Shown here in pieces: positions 24,361 to 37,300 of a stretch of DNA of 64,000 bases (position 1 is its first letter; each line of letters begins with the position of its first letter). The notes below the pieces were generated by a model. It was given only the letters and a program-made list of their open reading frames with translations. It had not been told where the DNA came from and ran no database searches. Origin of the DNA: Rotaria macrura (lineage: Eukaryota; Rotifera; Eurotatoria; Philodinida; Philodinidae); contig OENT01000183.1 of assembly GCA_900239685.1 (NCBI GenBank), positions 104,739-168,738 on the forward strand. Direction: 5' to 3'. The position numbers were made by a program, and so were the translations under genes.

Positions 24361-26123
24361 AAACTTTGCTCTTATTTAATAAACACGAAATATAAGACGA
24401 GTAGTGAAAATATAGAAGAAAAAAAACAACCACAGTCATGTTAGTTATACATGTGCTTGCAATATTGTTTGATGAATGCATTTTAACATTTTTTCCAATG
24501 ACTTCCTATGCGACGAATAGCTTCGTAGGTTTCTCTATGGTCACACCTGAATGATTTATCAAGGTGAAATAGGCAAACATTTAAAAAGCTGAAACAGAAA
24601 ACGTGACTTTTGACGATTGTGTTCAGAATCAACAAAAAAATAACCGATGAAAATTTCTTCTTTTTTCTTCATATACAAAGTGAAAAACAAATAAACAAAT
24701 AAGCACAAGTAACCAGACACTTTGTTGATAAATGTTAGACAAAAACAGATATTGTTATTAATGGAAAATAATATTCTGTTCTTTATGTTTGTATAATATG
24801 TTCTGATATAGTAAGGTCACTACTGTCTTGGTAAAATATGCAAATTTGTCTACTGTCAAATGCAATTTTATTCGACATATTCTTTTGTATTTTTTTTTGT
24901 CGTTACCGCTGCTATCATAATAATAACTTGAATTTATATACGATATAAAGAAGAACTATCTTGCGATGGTTAGTAATTACTATGTTGCAAACTCGATTAC
25001 TATCTTCGATCGTGAGCATAATATAAAAGATTTCATTTTATTTTATATTTTCACCAAATTGATGGCGAAAGAAAATTCTTGATTCATTTATTGTTTAATG
25101 AATATTTGATTACTCTAGTGGCAATGATAAATCGAAAGTCGCATTTTTTTCCTTTTTCTCTATCATATAATGGAGTTCTAGATCAATCAACCGTTTGTTG
25201 GAATTCCTTTTTGTTTTTTTCCCTATCAACGATGAGAAGAGAAGTTTCAATCATGCACACGGATATCTAGTTGATTACAAATAATGATTAAAAAAAAATA
25301 ATTATATTGCAGTCACGAAATAAGTGGCAATAGTCCCGTCGCTAATTTAACATTCTGAAATATATCACCATCAAAATTGACAAGAGTGTGAGAAAAACAA
25401 AAAAATAATACTTATATTAATTACATCGAACTGTTATATTGTAAAGTATCAATGAGTATTCATCGTAAGCATTTGTCGAAAATGTTTTATCTAATCATCT
25501 CGTAGTTCTTCGGGGATAAAATAGATTGTGTTTGATGAAAATTTGTGTATGCTCTTGTACGTCTTTTGATTCTCATTTTTTTTGTTCATGACCCATTGGC
25601 TGAATTGAAGAAATGAAGCAAGCGAGAATACGGAAACTGTTGTCAGTATTATAAAGGGTCCTTTCCTTTTTCTTTCACTTTCTTTATATATATCTATATA
25701 TTTATATATATATATATATTTCTCTTTTTCTTTTACAAGTAATCGAAAGAAATAGAAGAAGCATATAAGAACGGGTGATTCCACCAGATTGCAGACACTG
25801 AGAGTGCAAATAACTGTAGAAAAACCTTAAATAGACACCATTACTTACAGCTCGTGTTCCTATTTATTACCAACAGTTGTTCGAAAAAATATTATTATAC
25901 TTCATATATACATATACTTAGATAGTCATATAAATATACAAATATACAGAGAAACTATTGTTTATTAATAGCTTTTTCTTTCTTAACTGTTGTCGCCGAA
26001 ACTATGATACGATTAGCGACATATAACACTCGATCAAACTTCCTTCTAAATATTGATCACAATTATGTCAACGCAACTTCTATGAATCTATTATAAACTC
26101 TAAACGAACAACATCAAGATCAA
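24361..26123. other. Intergenic region, no gene seen
   Basis: The divergent region between the minus-strand membrane protein and the plus-strand small membrane protein. TA repeats lie at about 25685-25720. Open frames (24482 upstream extension, 25079-25270, 25491-25784) look like chance. No RNA gene is recognised. Confidence 0.5.
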
Positions 26124-26459
26124 ATGTTACAAAATACTACGAAATTACTATCTGACATTGTTTCGTCTTCCACAGCAGCGACTAATTTGCCAACTTCATC
26201 TATATCAGCACCAGCTCGTACTCGCATTATGGTTAATGCCATCTACATAGCAGGTGTTGCTTTCATGGTAGGAGTTTTTCTTCTACTACTTTGGGTTAAT
26301 TTATGTAGTCGACATTGTTGGTGTTGGCATGATACACCAGTCACCAATAGATTTAATCGCCAATGGCTAATACAACGTTCAATAAATACAGGTAATGATA
26401 GTTCATCAACAAAAACTCGACATCAACGTAAATCATTGGATGACGATCAACTCGAGTGA
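26124..26459 (+). CDS. Small single-pass membrane protein, unknown
   Basis: One exon, 111 residues. An N-terminal Ser/Thr-rich stretch (about residues 1-34) with an N-x-T site is followed by a hydrophobic helix (IYIAGVAFMVGVFLLLLWVN, about 39-58) and a short Cys/Trp/His-rich juxtamembrane segment (CSRHCWCWH), then a basic tail with TRHQRKSLDDDQLE. The order suggests a type I-like small membrane protein without an obvious cleavable signal. The codon use is clean and the frame ends naturally, so I think it is real, but I do not recognise it. It could be one exon of a larger gene. Confidence 0.45.
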   Translation: MLQNTTKLLSDIVSSSTAATNLPTSSISAPARTRIMVNAIYIAGVAFMVGVFLLLLWVNLCSRHCWCWHDTPVTNRFNRQWLIQRSINTGNDSSSTKTRHQRKSLDDDQLE

Positions 26460-29400
26460 ATTGTCTTTGATTTCTTTCATACAACAATTGAATATTCATT
26501 GTTGCTTATATGAAATCTTAAAAATGCAAAACCTATGATATAGAAGCCTTGTCACCATGTATCTTTTCCTCTGTTTTTTGTTTTGTTCCATTTTCCCATC
26601 AATATTTATTTCTGTATGTCTATGAAAATGTTTTTTGTCTCTCTCTCTCTCTCTCTTCTCAAACAATGAACATATTTATTTCGTTATTCAACACCAACTT
26701 TATATTATCTTTAGTTTCAGCTTTCTTCCGGAAATTTTAAATTGAATGGTTGACTGATATCAACATATAAGATCAACACAAAAGAAAAAGATCATGCATA
26801 TTCGTCTTACTTTATCGTATACCAGTAGTTTTAAATGAGACTTTCTTCTTTTTTGTGACATTGATTTTAATATTTTTAAAATAATGGAAACAAAAGAAAA
26901 TAGTACAGACACTTGATTCTAACGTTAATATACAGCACGAACAAAACAAAAACTAGTTCGAAAATAAAAAGAAGACACAAATAATGAACTTAATTAAGTT
27001 TTCAAATCTTCAGCATATGGTTTTAGAGACAATATTTGATGAAACACAACAAATATTATTGAGTTTGTAAATCAATGGAATCGTTCGTCCATCGTCTGTG
27101 AACAAAGGTGAATGTCTATGGTTATTCTTTAATTCAAAGTAGAACTAGAAAAAAATACCGAATGAATATTCAAATAATTTATATATTCGACATTTGCTTG
27201 TCAAGTATTGAATATACATGAAGCAAATCTTATGGTTAATGTATGTAAGGTAAGAAGACGGAAAACAACGACTTTACCATTAAGCTTCAACTAATATGAA
27301 CTTAATACTCATGGTTATTTTAGATGATAAACATCTTATAATTTATACCTTATCGCTTAATAACATAAGATCGACAGCATCTGGCCTTGAAGCTAATATA
27401 GAATGTTGTGCATTTGATTTAGTTATATTATAGAAGGCGCACAGTTATACACATGACGAGAGTTTATCGAAACACGTAAGGCATGTGTTGCATCATGATA
27501 TAAATGGACAAAAGATTCATGTAGACAGCTAAGTAATTGAATATCATTTTCAATAGAAAACTAGTGCAGGAAGACATAATGCACTCGAACAAAAAGTATA
27601 TCCTATTTCAATCGTTCTTGAAATGAACAAAAAATAAATATAGACTTTATTGATCGAGAAATAGTTGTCTGAAGTCAAACAATGTCGACGGAATTGAAAA
27701 GAAATGTGAAGAATATAAAACTATTTATGGTTGCAAATCGATTCATTTAAGGTTATTCACAAAGTTATTCGTTGAAAATATTACTATCAATTTGTTAACA
27801 CTTATTTTGAAGAAAGCATAATATCAATTTAACAGAGCAAACATACAAACAATATCTAAAAGAAATATTGAATTTGTTCTATTCTGACAGATTATTCACA
27901 AATCTTTTTGAATAACTGTTCCCTACAATATTTATTCAGTCTTTACAATTGAATGTTTTTTTCTCTCAGGACATCAAAAGAGTTACAATCGAATGTACTG
28001 TTTTCAAAACATTCTACGTAGTTTTTATTAATAAAATCATACCATATGGTGAATTGAGCCTATGTTTGTCGAGTCTTATTGTTATATACATGATTATTAT
28101 TAATATTATTCAATATTCTTCATGTTAACAACCGCGAGGCTAATTTTTTCAAAACAATAGATTAATCAATTCTAGGTGTTGACTGTTTGTTTGAAGATCA
28201 AAGTCAAACTCTACATCATGTAGCACAGTTTCATACGTATCATAAACGCAGATGACGAGAACAAGCACTAGTATATATTTATATGTAACTACTTATTTAT
28301 TTCCATAATTCTGTTATGAAATTGATAACACAGATCGAAGTCAATGGATCATTCTAAAATGTACATAATTTTTTAGAGTACTCGAATATATTATAATAAC
28401 TATATCAACAATGTTTTCATCTCGCAGCATTTATTATTAGTAGTAAGAAAATGGATGCATGCGTGCTTTTCTTTTTCATTCATGACATGAAGATTTATAT
28501 TTTATTAATCAAAGTAATCCGCGGGTTTAAAATTAATTCGGCACTTGTAAATCAATACAGTAAAGAGCCCAATGAATAGCAAAATATAATTTTTTCTACG
28601 TTTTGCTTTCATTCTCTAAAATATTAATACAATATTAACTAATAACAATCAATATTGTTCGATATTCTGTTCCTTAGAGAGTAAGTACGATCGCTCTATA
28701 ATAATAGGATATCGTCGATTTATTTATGCTTTGAGCTCATGATTTAGAAAAAGAAACAAAACGGGCGGTTCAAATCAAATAGAAGCATTGCTATCTAAAA
28801 TGAACCTTGAGCTTTATTTTTCCTATGAGCCATGCCTTTTGCATTTCCTATTGAGCGACATTAATTAGCAACAATCAAACAAAGCAACAGATCACTTGTT
28901 ATGAACTTGTTTTCATAAAGCGACAAGTACATTACATTATGAGCTCGTAATTACTCGTCCCTCAACACAATCCACATAACAATTATCATGAGAGAAAAAC
29001 AAGATATTTTGATAAAGTTTTTGTCGTATAGTATTTCTAGTGTTGTCATAAAGCCTCGAGGGAAAAAAATTTAAATTTCGTTATTTTTTTTACATAAATG
29101 TGTGTTGTTGCTTTTTATTATTTTTATTCTGTAAAATCGAATAAATCTTTAAGTTTACTAGATATTTTATTCATCCGTTGCCTTTTCTTTTTCTCATTAG
29201 CTTCTTCTATACACTTTTATTCATTAAATTTCATTGAAAAAAAAGTATGCCAGCGAGAGAAAGAAAAAAGAAAGACAAAGAAACACTTTTCAATAACGCC
29301 TTGAAAAGTAAAAACAAAATGTTAAATATCAAACACTGTATATCAACATTCTTTCTGTTTCCTCTAACACGTTCTGTCTTTCTTTTTTCTCAAAAAAGCC

Positions 29401-30808
29401 TTTTAATTGTTTGGTTAGTGATAAATGTAATATGAAACAAAGAGAGAGAAAAAAAGAACGAAAGAAAAGAAAAATATTTCACATAAAGAACGACTACTCC
29501 ACAAAATTTTCTATTAATGATAAGAGCCAGATGTTGAATATTTATTCATTTTTTTCGTCTAGTATACTTTTTGACAAATGTGTACATCTACTAGAAAACC
29601 AAAGTTTATTTACTATGACAATGTGAACATGTCGTTCGTGTTCTTTTTTTACAAATGTAAGTAATTTAATACAGCACATGGTTAAAGTCAAATAAAATAA
29701 GTGTTGTCGATATATTGAAGATTTCATTCCATTTGTAGAAGAAAAAAAAGTTCATTTTATAATTTATTTATTGCTAACAAAAAGGAAAGAGAAGAAAAGT
29801 TTTTATTACTATTCAAGAATTCATGCGCTAATGTTTTAAAATGTAAGTGAGTTTAGAATTCATTTTTATTCTCACATGGAAATAAATCTAAATAGCTACT
29901 GATATAATATACAGACGAAGAAGAAGAAGAAGATATTTTTATTTCATCCGACGATAATAATCATCTATTCAGATATTGTCCAGGGTTGCTTCTTTTTTTT
30001 TCTTGAATACAAAGCATCTAAATCCACGGAGAAGGTTAGCAAAGATTACAGTATTACTCAATAGAACTTGTCGAATACTAGTAAACATACTGAGCATACT
30101 TTCATGACAAACACAATGTAGAAGTACTTTGCATACGAAAATTTTAAAAAGATAGTTGTTCGTATGTTCTAATTTGTTACGATGAGATATTATTATCAGT
30201 TATGGAATATTTACTTATATTATGCAATAAGAAAAGCATTGATATCTTGACAATGAAAGAAACAGACTACTCTGGTATCAACATGTTTTTTAAGATATTC
30301 GTACTACTAAATTATTTATTTATCAATAGATTTACATGTTATCAACAAGTAATGATTATTGACGAATATCATTAAATGGTTTACCTTGAAAATCTATTAA
30401 TCGATTTAAATATTAGATATATGATATAAAAACTAATTGTAAGATTTATCTTTAAACATGAATGATATAAATATATGATATTATTTCATCATTATTACTT
30501 ACGTAAGGAATTTTTACAAGTATTACATATTTCTATGGGTCTGCATGTTATTTTTTTTTTAATTTGAATATGTTACTTTGAACTATTTACTGTAACTCAT
30601 TCCAATGCTTCTGAATCCCTTCGAGTACAGAAGAATCCTATTGATCGAATGCTTTTATTAATTTGTAGACGGATGAGATATTCACGAGTGCTGCACACGT
30701 GAGAATATGAACAATGAATAGCTATTGTGTTTTCAATCTCGAGGTAAATCAATAAAGAAAACAAAAGTCTGAAGTCGTTCGTCTTCTTCTTCTTCTTTTG
30801 AATTCAAT
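26460..30808. other. Gene-poor intergenic region
   Basis: About 4.3 kb of AT-rich DNA. Simple repeats include CT at about 26638-26655 and GAA at about 29919-29934. Several short frames (26549-26740, 29098-29304, 29247-29435, 29411-29626) are low in complexity and overlap each other, so I do not call them. Nothing else is recognised. Confidence 0.5.
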
Positions 30809-30839
30809 AGTCAATATTCATGAAATTCTTATCAGCTCT

Positions 30840-30863
30840 TGTTTTTTTCTCATTTCATTCTAG
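30840..30863 (+). other. Splice acceptor at the GH20 start
   Basis: TTTTTTTCTCATTTCATTCTAG ends at 30863, one base before the ATG at 30865. It is the best pyrimidine tract of this kind in the window. A second AG (TTCAATAG) ends at 30810, 9 nt before an upstream in-frame ATG at 30820. Confidence 0.5.
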
Positions 30864-30864
30864 T

Positions 30865-33800
30865 ATGTTTCGACCAGTATTCGTCTATAAACTACTTATT
30901 TTATCGCTTATCGTTAATTTCGTACTTGTTGTATATTTCTTGTTACGAAGCAATCATCATCAATTTCATATCGATCATGCAAAGACCTATTCTGGAGCTA
31001 GTGATTACTATTCTTCCTTTGAATATAATCCTGTGCCTATCCATGTGAATATTATACCTATGCCCATGTTTGTTGAAAAAGAAGTGGGCAGAGTATTCAT
31101 ATCAAATGAATTCCGTATCGAGTCAAATAAACCACCAACGAAAGACCTTCGATTAGCTATTCGTCGCTATTCAAAATATATTTCATTACTAGTAGCTGGA
31201 ATATCGCCGGAGAGTAATCAAAATGCTTTCCCTACTGAAAATAGACTTATCATTGATTGTCCAACAATTGTTTTGCAAAAAGATACATATCCAAGTGTCG
31301 GCGAAGATGAATCTTATATGCTTAATATAACCAAAAGAGGTTCATATCTATATGCATCTGCCATGACAGGTATTGTTCGAGGTCTATCAACATTTGTTCA
31401 ATTAATCGAAAAAAATACATCTTCTAATCGAGCTTCTATCCCTATACTACATATAATGGATCGACCTCGATTTACATGGCGAGGATTAATGCTCGATGTA
31501 TCTCGTCATTGGATGCCTGTATCCGTTGTTGAGCGAACGTTGAATGCAATGGAATTAAGTAAACTTAATGTTCTTCATTTACATCTATCCGATGATCAAG
31601 GTTTTCGTGTTGAAAGTATTCAACATGAGTTATTACATGATAGAAAAGATTTTTATACTCAAAAACAAATTCGACATCTTGTGGAATATGCTCGACAACG
31701 ACGTATTCGTATTGTACCTGAATTTGATATTCCTGGTCATACGACAAGGTAATGAATCGGTTTCTTATGAACAATGGCGTATCGTTTGACATAGAAAGAA
31801 AACGGAATAAAAATAGATTTGAATCGTTCAACTCATAAAGTACAGATGGGATTTACATGCATATCTTTCAGTTCACTTTTAAATGTAGAAAAGTTAAATG
31901 ATTATGGACAAATTTAAACGAAATAATCTGTAAGTAATAGTCAGTGTCTATATAAATATAAGTTACTTATGGTGAGTGTTAGAGATTCACAGTAATCTGG
32001 CACATCGATAAGTCGCAGAAAATCCTAAATATTTACCAGTTTTTAAGACAATGAAGCAGAAATGCTTCTAAATGTTTCGTGTTTTCTACATTTTTCAAAA
32101 ATACTTTTCTACAATAGTCTAGATATTGACTTATTGGTAGTTAGTGGGTGTTCATCAAGTGAAAAAAAGGGAGACTCCAAGGCTGTGTCGAACGTGTTCT
32201 TGCATACTGTTACAATTTTTCAATACTTGTACTTACACACCAGTATGTTGGTATTTACTACGTGATGTTTAACCTACAAAAATCTGTTGGATAATAAGCC
32301 TGAAATATTTTGTTACACTTCATTCATAAACATATTTTTAAAAGTACAATGAACTACTAGAATCTCAAGATCTGATAGAGTTATGTAAATTGAAATTGAG
32401 ATAATAAACCAACATCACAAGTACTAGATATAAATAATGAAATAGCTCAACAATTTTCAACATTATGTTCAACATTGCCTGATAGTACGCTGTAGTATGC
32501 AAGCCTCACTTGTTTCTCTCATGGTATTTATTCACCAATGTAACAATATTCACTAGAATATTCGAACAAGCGGTTTACCGATAGATGGAATCACTTCATT
32601 GACTATAGTAGATATTTGAATGATTCATATTTATCTCAGTCATATTTAATCGTGCAAAAACACTAACAAGCTACTGATAAAGATGAAACTAAAACTGTTG
32701 TTAGTTTCTCTGAGACTTCTATTTTCAAAAAATTTAACCTGGTCTCGTTTAGATGTATGCATGCGCAAGTGAGAAAAATCGATTGCAATCGAATGATACC
32801 GAGCTTTGATCCAAATCGTAATTTCAACAAAGTTGGAAAATGAGCCTTGACCATATTTTCGATTGCAATCGATCTGTTCATTTGTATGAACAATTAGATG
32901 AGATCAATGCGAAAACCTATTTGGAGAGTTGTCATGAATGTATTACACATATTTGACCATAAAATACTTTTAAAGAAAATTTTACATTGTATTCTAGCTG
33001 GTTTGTTGGTTATCCAGAATTAACTTGTGAACCTGGCCCATATCAAGTGGAAACGAAATGGGGCGTTATGAGACCTACGATGGATCCAACAAAAGAGAAT
33101 ACGTATACATTTCTTGATAAATTTTTTCAAGAAATGTCACAACTATTTCCTGATCCATATTTTCATATTGGAGGGGACGAAGTTGAGGGTTCTCAGTGGT
33201 CACAATCACAATCAATACAACGATTTATTGAGGAGCATAAACTAGGAAATAAAAACGGTCTGCAAGCCTATTTTAATAGACGAATACAAAAAATGCTTAG
33301 AAACTATGGAAAAATCATGATTGGATGGGAAGAAATTCTTGACGAAATTCATGAGAATACAACTATTGATAACGATGCCATTATTCAAGCATGGAAAAGC
33401 CGTAAGCCACTTCTTAATGCTATAAACAAAGGCTATCAAGGTTTACTTTCTCACGGTTATTACCTTGATCATCTTTCTGTTGCTTCAGTTCTTTATAAAA
33501 CTGATCCGATTCTTGATGATGAACTATGGTTATTTAAACCAGAACAATTGGATAAAATTCTAGGTGGCGAAGCTTGTATGTGGACTGAATTCGTTGCACA
33601 AAACTCAGTTGATTCACGAATATGGCCACGTGTTCTTGCTATTGCCGAACGGTTTTGGTCTCCATCGTCCATGAAAAATGAGAACTTTCTCTATGAACGT
33701 CTCTTTCGCATGAATCATCTATTGGATAAAATGCAAACTGGCCTCATACATATTTCATCGTATAAACCTCAATTAAAAAATTTGATTCTCGATCCCGAAA

Positions 33801-34330
33801 AAAAAACTGATCTTCTACATCCATTCGTTATTTTAGCCGATGTTTGTGAACCTTATGGTTTTGAACAACGTACTCAAAGTGGTAAATATTCATCGACTGT
33901 ACCATTGACAACATTTACTGATAGTCTACAAACCGAAAGTGAGCAGATATGGAAATTAGAAAAACTTCCTATGAATGATAAAATATTTCATGATATATTT
34001 CAAACATGGTCTGTTAATCATATACGTTTAAGAAAATTATTTGATGGTTTAGATAGCGAGAGACATAAAAACATGTGGGGACAAGATGTTCAACAATTAT
34101 CACAAAATCTTGCTGAAACTGGTCGAATAGGCTTGAGAGTGTTAAGTTATGGTACTGAAAGACAATTACATCATGAAAAAAATAATACTATGAATTCATG
34201 GTCATTGATGCAATGGATTTCACATCACAATAATTTACTAAACCAATTAGAAAATCAAGTGTACGAAGTACGATTAGCTGCCGTAAGAACAGTTCGACGA
34301 TTACTTAATTCAATTCAAACATTTCTTTAG
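30865..34330 (+). CDS. Beta-N-acetylhexosaminidase, GH20, bacterial type
   Basis: Two exons, 30865-31748 and 32998-34330 (intron 31749-32997, GTAATG...TTCTAG, phase 2), encode 738 residues. A signal anchor (LLILSLIVNFVLVVYFLL) near the N-terminus makes it a likely type II membrane or secreted enzyme. The GH20 barrel shows RGLMLDVSRHWMP, NVLHLHLSDDQGFRVES, VPEFDIPGHT, the catalytic Asp-Glu in FHIGGDEVEGSQW, WEEILDE, and GGEACMWTEFV. The reaction is removal of terminal N-acetylhexosamines from glycans or chitin-type chains. The run SWFVGYPEL...GPYQVE...PTMDPTKENTYTFLDKFF and a C-terminal extension of about 200 residues with ILADVCEPYGFEQRT and PLTTFTDSLQTES are not features of animal HEXA/HEXB but fit bacterial GH20 enzymes as I know them. 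An upstream in-frame ATG at 30820 would add 15 residues; I prefer 30865 because of the acceptor just before it. AATAAA lies at 34388-34393. Confidence 0.85.
31749..32997 (+). other. Intron of the GH20 gene
   Basis: A 1,249-bp intron. Two copies of the palindrome CGATTGCAATCG lie at 32780-32791 and 32860-32871, their flanks arranged as an inverted pair. No coding sequence or other feature is recognised. Confidence 0.6.
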
Positions 34331-37300
34331 TATATTTTTTTTTGTTCTATTTATTTTTGCTCGATAAAAAAGAATATATAATGTTAAAATAAAATATATG
34401 CTATGCATCTTACTAGAATAGAATTTTCGTTGCTCGAAAAAGAAATGCATTTCAAACCATTAATGGTAATTCACTGTGGTGGTGGTGGTGGTGGTGTTGG
34501 TGATGATCATCGTAAATTGTCTTTCTTTCTTCTTCGTTTATTTCTTTTTTGACATGATCTATCCTTGAATAGTAGAGCACGATTATTGTTCTCAACGATA
34601 ATGCGAAAAAAAAACAACGTAAGCTTCATCCTCTCTTCGTTTCATTATTGTCAACATCAATTACTGTTTTATTTAGTATTAAAACCAGTCAATATATATA
34701 TATATATATGCATCCCATAAAATATCGCTACATTGAAAAAAATCGATTGAATAGTTATACGTTGTCATTTTGAATAAATAGGGTCTGCTTGTGATTCTGA
34801 TTTGTTAGATTGTTGAATATAATCAACATAATTTCTATTGAATAAACGGTTTAATCAAGTAGAAAAAAATCTTCTTTAAGCATAAATAATATAGTTAATC
34901 ATTCAATATCGATATGGATACAACATAACTTATTCTTCATACGAAGTTATAGTAGAATAAACATGTCAGAGAAAAGAATCGATGCTTAAGTATGTTTCTA
35001 TCGAATATGACTGGATGTTTTTGTTTTGTATTGAGAAATGTTAGCATTTTCTTTTACGACATTGATTCAGTGTGTTGACCTATACATATAGTATTACTAT
35101 AAAATTATTGTCCATCCTTTTTACTCTTCGTATAAACTTGCCATAAAATCGGCAAATAATGTTTTAGCACTTTATGATTGTATCGAACAGATCGAAATCT
35201 CAAATTGCGCAAACCTTTGCATACTTCAAAATATACAAGATACGTCAAACGAAAGATCTATCTCTAACGTATGTATATCAGTAGTAGTGGTTGATACTGA
35301 TAAGCCTCATAGCAATTATCATCAATTGGTAGTTATGGCATATATCTATTGCCGTTCTGTTAAACTTGTTTCCTTTAAATGCGTAGGTCTATTCAACCTG
35401 CAACGCAAGTAGAGACTTGTCGTACGTATGAAAAATCTAATTTTGAATTTGAAAATAATTATAATTACATTACACTTGTGACACTCATGATTTACTTTTT
35501 AAAAATACTTCAGGGGTAATGCATTTTTTCTTTTGGTGTAATTGGTGATGAAATAAATATGAAGGATGCAATCATCTTTATTTTTATCTTCAAAAATGAT
35601 GTTGTACACGTTTAAGCATTTTCGATTTTAGAATACAGTAATTATAATAAGTTACACATATAACAACAACTAGGCGAAAACAAAAAGACCATGAAAAACA
35701 CTAAAGGCAAAATAACAAGAGGTATTAGTTTGTGTAAGCTTATCATTAGCTGAGTACGTCTGTCTCATAAAGACCAAACCATTAGCGGATGTTGTTATTC
35801 CTTTTTATTACTCCTGTACAGACACTATTTTATACAAATTACGTCTTTCGCCTAGGAGAACGTCACTGATTCATAACTATCTTGTGATCTAACATGATAA
35901 AATCGAATGAATTGTAAACATATTCTTTTCATTGACAAAATTTACTTGAAACTTTACAAGCTTTTTTCTCTTTCTTGTTCTTCTTATTTTTATTTATTAT
36001 CAATCAACATGATAGCATTTTTATAGATCGGTTTAGACTGATTCTATGATGCTTTTTTTCCTTATTTAAATGCTCAATCAATCGTTGTCATCTTTATTAA
36101 CGATAAGTGGATTTTTTTCTCTATTTTGACGTATATTCATCCTCATCTTTTTTACGCCTAGCAAGGCCTTCATCCTTTCTTACCATCGATAACGATAGAT
36201 GAAAGAAAATTAATTCTGTTTTTTTTCTTCTTTAAGTTTTCTTGTCAAGCTACTTGCATTCGTCCGCATCGATAACCTTTGTGATTACATTTATTCGTGT
36301 GAAAGATTCACAATTCAGTCGAAGACCGATTGTAAGTGTCAACATAGCGAATTAGCATGCAAGGAGCTCTATGGGTTTTCGACGTAAAATATTGCCCATT
36401 GTCTCATGTATATTCTTAGACAAATGAAACAAGTTCTGATGTGCCTATATTAAAAAAAAATTCTTTTTTTTCTTTTATGTCAAATCAATCTTCAGGTCAT
36501 TTGATTTTGTCTGTACCATGCTTATGTCACTAGATAAATAGATTATAATTGAGTATTCGATCTGTCGTTCTAAAAGAACAGTTATCTTTGAGATACCGAA
36601 ATAGAATATTCCTTTCTAACGGATAATATAGTATATTTGACCAGAAGAATTTCGTGTATTTTTTTTAGAATAGATAATAACAAATACCTTTTAATAAACA
36701 TCTATAGTTCATAATGTTTATACTCGTGATGAATCACTATCTACATGATTGAAAATAAGTAATAATCTTTCTATTTAAAAAAAAGATGAAAAATTAACAT
36801 GGTACATTCATTTCTTTACTATCATTTCACCGTAGATTGATAAGAAGATTTCATTTGTTTGCTATCAATGGTATCGACTAAGATTGTCTAAAATTCACAG
36901 TATATATCTTTAACTTCCGTTCTTTTTCATTTAACATTAAATGATGATCACTTTTACTATAATAAAAAACATATTTTCACATCATCAATCTACACTATCA
37001 TCACCTATCATTTTTATCAACAAGTATGCTTTTTTTTCGTTGTCCTTCGTTCTTTTTTCTTGGAGATTTTATTTAATTGATGATCAAGCTAGAAGAAAGA
37101 TTTGCTATGGACAAAGTACAATGATAATACTAATATTGATAAGAAAAAAAACAAAGATACGTCTAGATTACATAGAACACAAGACGAGAGAGAAAAAACG
37201 ATCGAACTAATAATAAGCAGAGAGGAAAGAGACGAAACAAGTTAACGACAATTGTATGTATTATTTGTGCGTATGTTACCCAATGTTTGAAATAACTTAA

